A stretch of 13,838 bases of DNA from Allopontixanthobacter sp041741895 (GCA_041741895.1 JBGSJO010000120.1:1-13838), one strand, 5' to 3'. Shown: positions 7,986-13,573, numbered from the stretch's first letter. Translations and numbers: made by a program. Notes: generated by a model not told the origin, from the sequence alone.

Positions 7986-8195
7986 TCACTTCAAGCGTGC
8001 TTGACGCGACCAAACGGTATAAATTGTCAGGCCAACAAAGAAAGCCAGAGCAGGGAGCAACACGTAATCTAGATAGCCGACAATTGCTGATAGGCCGAAC
8101 AGGCCAACCAGAACGACCAATATCGGTGTGAAGCATTACAGCGCGGCTATTACCGTACCGATCAGCCCTGCGCCCAGCAGCGTCTTGTTGTTCAC
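7986..8195 (-). pseudogene. merF: MerF-like mercury transporter with in-frame stop
   Basis: The minus-strand frame from GTG 8195 (overlapping the merP stop as GTGA) reads VNNKTLLGAGLIGTVIAAL, then TAA at 8136-8138, then CFTPILVVLVGLFGLSAIVG, YLDYVLLPALAFFVGLTIYTVW and SRQARLK before TGA at 7986-7988. This is the MerF family almost end to end: two membrane helices and the conserved CFTP and GYLDYVLLPALA segments. Known MerF proteins have two vicinal Cys pairs, one just before FTP and one in the C-terminal tail. Here one Cys of the first pair is replaced by the stop, and the tail ends before the second pair. No frameshift is needed, so the damage is recent or the stop is a sequencing error. Even read through, it would lack the second Cys pair. 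Probably nonfunctional; MerT covers the transport role. Confidence 0.85.
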
Positions 8196-8527
8196 CAGTG
8201 CCTGACAATGGCGCGCGCGGGATAGCCCGCATTGGTCGAAGCCGCAGCAATCGCGGCGGGGTTGGCGCGGGCCGGATCATAGGCGGCGCGCGCGGTCTTG
8301 GCCGCGAAATCGACATTGACTTCACTTACTCCGGCCACACCTTCCATGGCTTTCTTCACGGTAATCGGGCACATGGCACAGGTCATGTTTTTGATGGCGA
8401 ATGTGGTTTGCGCCTGCGCGGTTGACGCCGCTACCGGGCGATCCGCACCCGCAGTGCCAAGCGCCAGAGCAACTCCGCCACCCGCCAGCGCCAGCACAGC
8501 CAGGGCGACCATCAGGGTCTTTTTCAT
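8192..8527 (-). CDS. merP: Periplasmic mercury-binding protein MerP
   Basis: A 111-residue secreted protein. Residues 1-28 form a signal peptide (MKK, then a long Ala/Leu/Val/Gly core), followed by a linker and one HMA domain from about residue 41. The metal motif NMTCAMCPITVKKAM places Cys50 and Cys53 in the MTCxxC loop, and the domain ends with NAGYPARAI, matching the DAGYPS ending of Tn501-type MerP. In the family MerP binds Hg(II) in the periplasm and hands it to the MerT Cys pair. It is about 20 residues longer than Tn501 MerP because of a longer leader and linker. The start ATG 8527 has AAAAGGAA upstream at suitable spacing. It lies 28 bp after merT and its stop overlaps the GTG start of the merF relic, so it sits in the middle of the leftward operon. 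Confidence 0.92.
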   Translation of the reverse strand: MKKTLMVALAVLALAGGGVALALGTAGADRPVAASTAQAQTTFAIKNMTCAMCPITVKKAMEGVAGVSEVNVDFAAKTARAAYDPARANPAAIAAASTNAGYPARAIVRHW

Positions 8528-8555
8528 CAGCGTATTCCTTTTAATAGAACCAGGT

Positions 8556-8951
8556 TCAATAAAGCCATGGGGCCCACCAATCGATGGTGAGCGCCAAGAT
8601 GACGATGGCGAGGCCCAGCCACAGTACCGTCTTGGTGGTGCGCGCCGACCCGGGGCGCGAGCAGTAGGAACCTTCCTCGCACGCAGGTTTCGGCTTGAAA
8701 TAGACGTGCCAGAAACCGTATCCGATCAAGGCCAGCGTTACGCCCCCTACATAGGGCTTATAGGGTTCAAGCGCGGTCAGGTTGGCGATCCACGCACCCG
8801 AAATGCCCAAGCTCACCAGCAACAACGGCGCGATGCAGCAAGCCGAAGCCAGCCCCGCCCCGATTAATGCGCCGCCCGCAAGCCAGTTCGCCCGTTTCGG
8901 GTCGGAAATTTCTGCGGGGCCTGGCAGCCCGGTTTCCGGCGTTGATGCCAC
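8556..8951 (-). CDS. merT: Mercuric ion transporter MerT
   Basis: A 131-residue inner-membrane protein with three predicted helices, near residues 24-46, 69-86 and 107-127. The first helix carries the Hg-binding pair Cys38-Cys39 in SACCIAPLLLVSLG, followed by GAWIANLTALEPYKP, the best-conserved MerT stretch. A second Cys pair, Cys91 and Cys97, sits in the loop between helices 2 and 3 with the same spacing as Cys76/Cys82 of Tn501 MerT. It takes Hg(II) from MerP and delivers it to cytoplasmic thiols and MerA. I chose GTG 8951 because AAAGGA lies 8 bases upstream and because the longer in-frame start at 9029 would run back through the promoter and overlap the merR start. It is the first gene of the mer operon. 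Confidence 0.93.
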   Translation of the reverse strand: MASTPETGLPGPAEISDPKRANWLAGGALIGAGLASACCIAPLLLVSLGISGAWIANLTALEPYKPYVGGVTLALIGYGFWHVYFKPKPACEEGSYCSRPGSARTTKTVLWLGLAIVILALTIDWWAPWLY

Positions 8952-8985
8952 GGTTCGAATCCTTTCTTTCAACCTTATGATTGGC

Positions 8986-9016
8986 AGTGTAAGCTCTGTA
9001 GCAACTACAAGCTCAA
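8986..9016 (-). promoter_or_regulatory. MerR-type mer operator/promoter with 19-bp spacer
   Basis: On the minus strand, -35 TTGAGC (9016-9011) and -10 TACACT (8991-8986) are separated by exactly 19 bp, the overlong spacer that defines MerR-activated promoters. The spacer holds a dyad, TGTAG-TTG-CTACA (8997-9009), as the regulator binding site. Transcription would start near 8979 and run into merT. The -35 box abuts the merR ribosome-binding site (AGAGG 9016-9020), so bound MerR should also limit its own expression. Confidence 0.88.
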
Positions 9017-9027
9017 GAGGTTTTTGC

Positions 9028-9435
9028 ATGAATCATCAAACCGGCATCATGCGCGCCCAGCTTGCCCGCAAAACCGGCTGCAATCTGGAAACCATCCGCT
9101 ACTACGAAAAAGTCGGCCTGCTGCCCAAACCGCCGCGCAGCGCAAATGGCTACCGCGTCTATCCGCCCGATCTGGTGGGGCGCCTGCAATTTGTCATGAG
9201 TGCGCGTGACCTGGGCTTTTCCATGAAGGAAATCCGTTCACTTTTGTCGCTGACCGATACCGGGGCGCAAACCTGCGCCGAAGTGATGGCCACGACGCAG
9301 ACACATCTAAGTGCGGTCAAACGGCGGATCAGCGATCTAGAAAGGATCAAGGAAACGCTGGAGGGCACCCTGGCGCAGTGCACTGGCACCAATGCCCCCC
9401 AATGCGCCATCCTCGACGCGCTGAATTGCGATTGA
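9028..9435 (+). CDS. merR: MerR-family metal-responsive regulator of the mer operon
   Basis: A 135-residue dimeric regulator that would bind and distort the adjacent promoter, repressing without metal and activating with it. Residues 8-75 form the winged HTH (GCNLETIRYYEKVGLL; ANGYRVYPPDLVGRLQFV; ARDLGFSMKEIRSLLSL), followed by the dimer helix. Metal-site cysteines are Cys83 (AQTCAEV), Cys118 and Cys126 (QCTGTNAPQC), with an extra Cys134. The first matches Cys82 of Tn501 MerR. The Cys118-Cys126 spacing (seven residues between) is that of CueR, whereas Tn501 MerR has eight between Cys117 and Cys126. Hg(II) is the likely inducer from context, but a broader thiophilic-metal response cannot be excluded. 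The start is ATG 9028 with AGAGG at 9016-9020. An in-frame start at 8782 would cut through merT and is rejected. It is divergent from merT. Confidence 0.88.
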   Translation: MNHQTGIMRAQLARKTGCNLETIRYYEKVGLLPKPPRSANGYRVYPPDLVGRLQFVMSARDLGFSMKEIRSLLSLTDTGAQTCAEVMATTQTHLSAVKRRISDLERIKETLEGTLAQCTGTNAPQCAILDALNCD

Positions 9436-9468
9436 AGCCCCCGCCTTCAGTGGGCACTCAGGGATTTC

Positions 9469-9500
9469 GGCCGGGCGAGTGATCAATCACTCGCCCGGCC
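9469..9500. terminator. Probable bidirectional terminator between merR and bdhA
   Basis: A perfect inverted repeat with 15-bp GC-rich arms (GGCCGGGCGAGTGAT and its complement) around a 2-nt centre, lying between convergent genes: 34 bp after the merR stop and 8 bp before the bdhA stop. There is no clear T-run on either side, so it may need a factor or may protect the transcript 3' ends. Confidence 0.7.
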
Positions 9501-9507
9501 CCACACT

Positions 9508-10290
9508 TTATTCCATGAACCATCCGTGGCTGACGATCAGCGATTGCCCGGTCAGCGCGTTGGTTTTTGCTCCGGCGAAATAGAGCACCGCTTCGGCGAC
9601 ATCCTCGGCTGTGGTGAATTCGCCATCGACGGTTTCCTTCAGCATGACGGTCTTGACCACATCATCTTCGCTGATGCCCAATGCCTGGGCCTGTTCGGGG
9701 ATCTGCTTTTCCACCAATGGCGTGCGGACAAAGCCGGGGCACACCACATTGCTGCGGACATTGTGTTTCGCGCCTTCCTTGGCCACAACTTTGGACAGGC
9801 CGATCAGACCGTGTTTTGCGGTGACATAGGCCGATTTGAGCAAGGATGCCTCCTTCGAATGGACCGACCCGATATAGACGATCGAGCCGGAATCGGCGGC
9901 ATACATGTGTTTGAGACAGGCTTTGGTGGTCAGGAAAGCCCCGTCGAGATGCACGGCGAGCATCATCTTCCAGTCGGCAAAGGGGAATTCTTCTACCGGA
10001 TGAACGATCTGGATGCCGGCATTGCTGACCAGAATATCGATCCGGCCATAGGTTTTCTGCACCAGATCGACCCCGGCGTTGACCGCATCTTCATCGGTTA
10101 CATTCATTTCGACGCCGATTGCCTGGCCACCCTGTGCGATGATTTCCTGCGCCGCGGCCTGCGCCGCGTCCAATTTGAGATCGGCAATCGCCACAATCGT
10201 CCCTTCGCGGGCAAAGGCATGGGCGATTTCCTTGCCGATCCCGCTGGCGGCACCGGTGACGATGGCGACTTTGTCTTTGAATCGGTCCAT
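9508..10290 (-). CDS. bdhA: D-3-hydroxybutyrate dehydrogenase (SDR family)
   Basis: A 260-residue short-chain dehydrogenase interconverting (R)-3-hydroxybutyrate and acetoacetate with NAD+ (EC 1.1.1.30), a cytoplasmic step of poly-3-hydroxybutyrate and ketone-body use. Cofactor motifs are TGAASGIG (12-19) and NAG (90-92). The catalytic set is Ser142, Tyr155 and Lys159 (YVTAK). The substrate-carboxylate residues known from Pseudomonas fragi HBDH, Gln94, His144, Lys152, Gln196 and Trp257, are all present at the same numbers, and the protein ends SHGWFME as this subfamily does. That makes the assignment specific rather than generic SDR. The start is ATG 10290 with AAGGA upstream. It is the last gene of a leftward operon after the patatin gene and the acetoacetate decarboxylase relic. 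It looks fully intact. Confidence 0.94.
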   Translation of the reverse strand: MDRFKDKVAIVTGAASGIGKEIAHAFAREGTIVAIADLKLDAAQAAAQEIIAQGGQAIGVEMNVTDEDAVNAGVDLVQKTYGRIDILVSNAGIQIVHPVEEFPFADWKMMLAVHLDGAFLTTKACLKHMYAADSGSIVYIGSVHSKEASLLKSAYVTAKHGLIGLSKVVAKEGAKHNVRSNVVCPGFVRTPLVEKQIPEQAQALGISEDDVVKTVMLKETVDGEFTTAEDVAEAVLYFAGAKTNALTGQSLIVSHGWFME

Positions 10291-10293
10291 TCA

Positions 10294-10590
10294 AATTTCC
10301 TTCGATTTGTGGTCGTTTGGCGAGATAATCGTGCACGACTTCGACACGATGCAGGGTCAGGTCCGCAACCAGTGCACTGCGGAGAGGATTTCCAGCACCG
10401 GCAGATCGGCAACCGGGGCCAGGGCATGGGGATACAGTTCGAGCGCGGCGAGATCGGTGGATAGGTGGCAATCGGATGTTCGCGGTTGGTATATCGGTAG
10501 GGGCCGGGGCGGAGAGGATGGGCTGACCAAGAGCATGGCAAAGGCGGTATCGGGTAATCGGCAGGCAGCGTTATTGCTGGCCGAGGTCAT
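10294..10590 (-). pseudogene. adc: Acetoacetate decarboxylase remnant with core deletion and frameshifts
   Basis: From ATG 10590 (overlapping the patatin stop as ATGA) the frame reads DTAFAMLLVSPSSPP, matching the conserved FAMPLTSPxYPPGPY start of acetoacetate decarboxylases. The expected continuation PGPYRYTNREHPIATY is present, but one frame over, explained by one extra C in the C-run near 10505. The next recognisable piece is ALELYPHALAPVADLPVLEI and LSAVH (from about 10443), the family's C-terminal segment. After a further small deletion comes ADLTLHRVEVVHDYLA, in yet another frame. About 100 of some 250 residues remain. The missing middle would hold the Schiff-base lysine and the active-site glutamate. 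The intact enzyme converts acetoacetate to acetone and CO2, fitting its place between patatin and bdhA. A short nonsense-terminated peptide of 77 residues could be translated, without activity. Confidence 0.82.
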
Positions 10591-11783
10591 GCCGATTTAA
10601 TCTGCATGATTGGCTGAACATTGCTGCCGGTATCACCCTTCCCGGGATTTCCGGCGCTGCGCGCCACCAGCCGATCGTGCATCACATCGAACACCCGTAC
10701 CCCTTCCTGCGGTTCGGCGGGGACCAGCCACGGGGCCGTCTCCAGCGTCGCGGCGGCATCGAGCAGCCCCTGATTCCACCGGGCGAGCATGGTCGGGCGG
10801 GTGAATTCATAATCCTTTGCCGCACCCTGAGGGGAAAACGGGCGATAGATGATCTGGGCGATGTCCATGGTGGTGACGCAGCCGAAACTGCGCAGCCGCT
10901 TGGCCTCCGGCGTATCGCGAAGCTTTTCCGGGAGCGCGCTGATCATTTCGTTGATCGCGTGGCGTATCTCGTGTCTTTGTTTGAAACTGTCGGTATTGTC
11001 GCGCGTGCGGCTGGCATAGCGGATATCGTTCTGGCGCTCGGCCACCTCTTCCAGACTGGTGGGTAGCTGCCCTGCGGCCTGAAAAACATCGACCTGAAAC
11101 GTCAGCCGGCTGCGCCTTGGCATATAGTCGAGTACATATTGCAGCGGAGTATTGGATACCAGCCCGCCATCCCAATAGAATTCACCATCGATCTCGACCG
11201 GCGGAAATCCGGGTGGCAGCGCCCCGCTGGCCATGATGTGTTCGGCCCTGATGATAATTTCCGTACTATCAAAATAGGCGAAACGGGCGGTGCGGATATT
11301 GACCGCCCCCACGCTCAGGCGAACCCCTTCAGGATGGTTGATCCGGTCGAAATCGACCAGCCGCTCCAGTGTGGTCTTGAGCTCTTCGGTCTTGTAATAG
11401 CTGACCGGCTGCATCAACCCGAGCCAGTCGAACAGATTGTTCGGCGCGAAAAAGCCAGGCTGGCCGAACATCAGTGCAGCCTGCCCGCCAAGCTTTTTTT
11501 GCCAGGCAGACCACGGATCCATGAGATCGGCGGGCCACATCGAGGACGGGGCGGTGATCACTTCCCAGAATTCGCGCAGGCGCGCGACCCGGTTTTCCGG
11601 GGCGTTCCCGGCAATCAATGCCGCATTGATTGCCCCAATCGAAATGCCTGCAACCCAGTCGGGGCGATAATGGGATGAAGCGATCGCCTCATAAACCCCG
11701 GCCTGATAGCTGCCAAGCGCACCGCCGCCTTGCAATACAAGGCCGATTTTCTTGTCGTAATGATTGCCCGAGATCACAAACAT
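10587..11783 (-). CDS. Patatin-like phospholipase (DUF3734 type)
   Basis: A 398-residue patatin-fold acyl hydrolase. The oxyanion-hole loop is GLVLQGGGALGSYQAG (14-29), the nucleophile elbow is GISIG with Ser48, and the catalytic Asp205 lies in WDGG (204-207), so the Ser-Asp dyad is complete. The second half (QVDVFQAAGQLPTSLEEV; RQNDIRYASRTRDNT; TTMDIAQIIYRPF) resembles the C-terminal domain of alphaproteobacterial patatins found beside bdhA, annotated as DUF3734. No signal peptide is seen, so it is probably cytoplasmic. A role in hydrolysing lipids or polyester-granule material is inferred from the neighbours. The reported ATG sits directly after TTAGGAA with no spacing; GTG two codons later (11777) has AGGAA at proper spacing and may be the true start. 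It is the first gene of the operon with adc and bdhA. Confidence 0.88.
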   Translation of the reverse strand: MFVISGNHYDKKIGLVLQGGGALGSYQAGVYEAIASSHYRPDWVAGISIGAINAALIAGNAPENRVARLREFWEVITAPSSMWPADLMDPWSAWQKKLGGQAALMFGQPGFFAPNNLFDWLGLMQPVSYYKTEELKTTLERLVDFDRINHPEGVRLSVGAVNIRTARFAYFDSTEIIIRAEHIMASGALPPGFPPVEIDGEFYWDGGLVSNTPLQYVLDYMPRRSRLTFQVDVFQAAGQLPTSLEEVAERQNDIRYASRTRDNTDSFKQRHEIRHAINEMISALPEKLRDTPEAKRLRSFGCVTTMDIAQIIYRPFSPQGAAKDYEFTRPTMLARWNQGLLDAAATLETAPWLVPAEPQEGVRVFDVMHDRLVARSAGNPGKGDTGSNVQPIMQIKSA

Positions 11784-11882
11784 TTCCTAACTGAGGTAGA
11801 TGCTCTTAAAATATTGCTCAATAATTTTTAAATTGAAAATGAATCGCATCGTATTTTTATTATTGTTCCAACAATTGTTAAT
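11784..11882 (-). promoter_or_regulatory. AT-rich leader of the patatin operon with palindromes
   Basis: This 99-bp stretch is far more AT-rich than anything else in the window and lies directly upstream of the patatin operon, so it probably contains its promoter. Overlapping small palindromes occur at 11862-11879: ATTGTT-CC-AACAAT and AACAATTGTT. No -35/-10 pair is good enough to name. Confidence 0.35.
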
Positions 11883-11910
11883 TCGCTTCATCGCAAGCTG
11901 AAGTTACGTA

Positions 11911-12142
11911 GTGCTTAAAATTTATTTGGATGCCACTTTCACGGACAATCGGGGCGTGCCGAATTTTCTGTGCATTGAGCGCCGCCTTGACGGCATTCTC
12001 TTTATTACTTCCTTCACCACGCTTGGCATTGGCGATATTTTCCACACTGGCCCTGCGGATCATATCCGGCTTCGAAGCACTGAACGGTCTGGTGATGGTT
12101 GGCTAGACTCCTTCGATGACCAATCTCGCAATGGAGCAGTCT
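11911..12142 (+). pseudogene. Relic of a two-TM potassium-channel-type protein
   Basis: The plus-strand frame at 11911 contains LDGILFITSFTTLGIGDIFHTGP, which carries a K+-channel selectivity filter (TTLGIGD, about 12016-12036) after a pore-helix-like run. After a frameshift at about 12052 the next frame reads LRIISGFEALNGLVMVG, then TAG at 12104-12106 where this family has Trp, then TPSMTNLAMEQ. That order (filter, xTGPLR, EALNGLxxxGW, SxTxLxM) is typical of small proteobacterial ion-channel-family proteins. The first membrane helix is not recognisable upstream. The pieces are too short and too broken to work. The identification rests on motif order rather than an alignment. Confidence 0.65.
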
Positions 12143-12818
12143 GGCACCTGCCCTCAAAGGGTTGAGGCGGGAAGCGGGTGCGGCTTGCGTCCGCCTTTAG
12201 GCACAAAGGGGTTGGGTGGTCTCCTCTGATGTTTGGCGCAGCCCAACCGCTGACGCCGCTATATCATCTACCGGGAGGCCACCAACCCTGCACCAGGGTT
12301 ATGCCGCCAACGCCGGGACCGTTACTCCATCTAGGCAGGTATGGGGGCAGGGCTCCACTCGAGCGGCGGTACCAATTGCGCTTTGACGCTATACGCCGGG
12401 TTGCTGGCCTGCAATTTCTCGAGCAACTCCCTGCTGGTGCGCCACGGCTCCTGCGTGAACCAGCCCTTCAACTGTTCGCTTACTTCAGCCAGAGGATCGG
12501 GACGGCGCCGGCCACGCGGTGCCCGCGGCTTGTCAGTCTCGGTTGGCCGGGCGCCCGGATCCTGCATGTTAGGATTTCGTACGCAAGCGCCCGGAATCCT
12601 TCGCCTTAGCCGACATTCGCGGGTCCGAAACACAGCACCGAAACCTGCCCTACATTCATGTCTATATAAAGACGGCAAAGGGGCCCGAAACCTTCACGCT
12701 TGCGGACTGGAGGCTTTCGGGCTCACTATCGAAGAGAGCCGTCATTCCACTCTTCACGGGCATCCATGATTCCACTTTGCCAAGTGTTACAAAGGGCACC
12801 TAAAATAGACTTTCCGGC
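12143..12818. other. 676-bp region without an intact gene; hairpins and a possible transposon scar
   Basis: No frame here has convincing coding character apart from the transposase-like piece listed separately. Visible structure includes: GGTTGGG (12210-12216) facing CCCAACC (12242-12248); an imperfect inverted repeat between 12210-12224 and 12273-12287 (GGTGGTCTCC versus GGAGGCCACC cores); a perfect small hairpin ACCCTG-CAC-CAGGGT around 12286-12300; and an imperfect one between about 12682-12693 and 12711-12723 (GGCCCGAAACCT versus AGGCTTTCGGGCT). No tRNA, no CRISPR and no clear promoter was seen. Confidence 0.5.
12397..12519 (-). pseudogene. Possible transposase fragment
   Basis: The minus-strand frame contains PRGRRRPDPLAEVSEQLKGW, FTQEPWRTSRELLEKLQ and ASNPAY. 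This resembles the region RxRRxDPFAEVWPxLxxWLxxxPWRTxxELxxRLQxxxPG found in integrase-core transposases of IS21-like elements. The rest of the 115-codon frame around it does not continue the family, so only about 40 residues are recognisable. No terminal inverted repeats or target duplication could be assigned. The call is from memory of the motif and is tentative. Confidence 0.4.
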
Positions 12819-13325
12819 CTAATCAATCGTGATCGTCACTGCCCGCCGGTTGCGTGACCAGGCAGTTTCGTCAGATCCGATCGCGGCGGGGCGCTCTTTG
12901 CCGAGGCTCATAGTTGAAATGCGCGAGGCATCGATTCCCAAGCCCACAAGATAGTTTTTCGTCGCGTTTGCGCGGCGTTCGCCCAGCGCCAGATTGTAGT
13001 CTCGCGTTCCGCGCTCGTCAGCGTGACCTTCAATCTTCACGCGCTTTTGCGGATACTTCATCAACCATTGCACTTGTGCAGCCAGCGCTGCTGCATCGAC
13101 ATTGTCGATATTGTAGCGATCGGTATCGAAGTAGATGGTCTCGCGCCCTCCCATTTCGGCCAAAAACGCCGCCTGGCTGCCTGGCCAAATGCCGCTCTGC
13201 GAAGTTTCGGCCTGGCTGTCCTGTGTTGTGGGCGCTGGCGGCAGGTTTGCCGGCGGTTTTTTGGAACAGCCTGCAAGAGCAAGGGTTGCCGCTGCGACGA
13301 TAATCAAATTGGTAGATTTGGACAT
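12819..13325 (-). CDS. pal: Pal-like peptidoglycan-associated lipoprotein (OmpA_C domain)
   Basis: A 168-residue lipoprotein. Residues 1-20 form a lipoprotein signal with lipobox LAGC and Cys20 as the acylation site. Next is a Pro/Gln/Thr-rich linker (about 21-50) and an OmpA-like peptidoglycan-binding domain from about residue 60 to the end: TIYFDTDRYNID, KIEGHADERGTRDYNLALGE, RRANATKNYLVGLGID, SRNRRAVTITID. Spacing and the GHADERGT and NRRAV motifs are those of Pal, which ties the outer membrane to peptidoglycan and, in the canonical system, to TolB. No tolQRAB or cpoB gene flanks it here, so it may be an extra Pal paralogue rather than the housekeeping copy. The start ATG 13325 has GGAG at suitable spacing, and a 9-bp hairpin lies in its leader. 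No strong terminator follows. Confidence 0.88.
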   Translation of the reverse strand: MSKSTNLIIVAAATLALAGCSKKPPANLPPAPTTQDSQAETSQSGIWPGSQAAFLAEMGGRETIYFDTDRYNIDNVDAAALAAQVQWLMKYPQKRVKIEGHADERGTRDYNLALGERRANATKNYLVGLGIDASRISTMSLGKERPAAIGSDETAWSRNRRAVTITID

Positions 13326-13349
13326 AGAGCGCTCCGAATTGCTGAACCG

Positions 13350-13376
13350 AACTTTGCTTCCTGCGGCAGCAAAGTT
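13350..13376. repeat. 9-bp hairpin in the pal leader
   Basis: AACTTTGCT (13350-13358) and AGCAAAGTT (13368-13376) are perfect inverted repeats around a 9-nt loop, 25 bp upstream of the pal start codon. It could be a transcript structure or an operator; it is too far from the start to cover the ribosome-binding site by itself. Confidence 0.6.
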
Positions 13377-13408
13377 GTAGCCGGGCTATTAGTGGGTTTC
13401 GGCAGGCG

Positions 13409-13466
13409 TCCGTTACCACGGCTTTTTTACATCCTATTTCCGGTGTAAAAAAGCCGTGGTAACGGA
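13409..13466. repeat. Perfect 23-bp inverted repeat with 12-nt loop
   Basis: The arms 13409-13431 and 13444-13466 are exact reverse complements around a 12-nt centre. Each arm, read inward, also contains a mini-hairpin CCGT-TACC-ACGG followed by C and six T, a miniature terminator in both orientations. It lies between the end of the KdpE-like gene and the pal leader. It could act as a transcription terminator for the upstream gene, or be the ends of a tiny mobile element; no target-site duplication is obvious at its edges. Confidence 0.8.
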
Positions 13467-13493
13467 TGGGTCCAAGCTGCGCTAATCGACCTC

Positions 13494-13524
13494 AGGCCCT
13501 GAATGTAAACACACATTCGGGCCT
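13494..13524. terminator. Hairpin after the KdpE-like gene, possible terminator
   Basis: AGGCCC-T-GAATGT (13494-13506) pairs with ACATTCGGGCCT (13513-13524) apart from one bulged T, with a 6-nt loop. It begins 50 bp after the response-regulator stop on the minus strand. No clean T-run follows, so termination is only inferred. Confidence 0.5.
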
Positions 13525-13573
13525 TAAACAGCGATGATGTAGTCGGCAGATCGCCCCCACCGAATTCTGCCGG

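Noticed and set aside
8136..8138. Recoding of the merF TAA as an amino acid
   Set aside because: TAA is not a known selenocysteine or pyrrolysine codon, and the second Cys pair of the protein is also missing, so decay is simpler.
8782..9027. 82-codon N-terminal extension of merR
   Set aside because: It would be antisense to merT and would precede a normal MerR N-terminus; ATG 9028 has a Shine-Dalgarno sequence.
8952..9029. 26-codon N-terminal extension of merT
   Set aside because: It would cross the 19-bp-spacer promoter and overlap the merR start; GTG 8951 has a good ribosome-binding site and fits MerT length.
9469..9500. 32-bp palindrome as a recombination or attachment site
   Set aside because: Its position between two convergent stop codons makes a terminator the simpler reading; no integrase or repeat partner is nearby.
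9526..10464. 312-codon plus-strand frame over bdhA
   Set aside because: Antisense shadow of an intact dehydrogenase; Gly/Asp/Phe-rich with no family features.
11878..12063. 61-codon minus-strand frame
   Set aside because: It overlaps the ion-channel relic, whose motifs explain the plus strand better; no motif or start signal supports it.
12178..12609. 143-codon plus-strand frame as a hypothetical gene
   Set aside because: Arg/Pro/Leu-rich composition, no plausible ribosome-binding site and no motif; it runs through hairpins and opposite the transposase-like piece.
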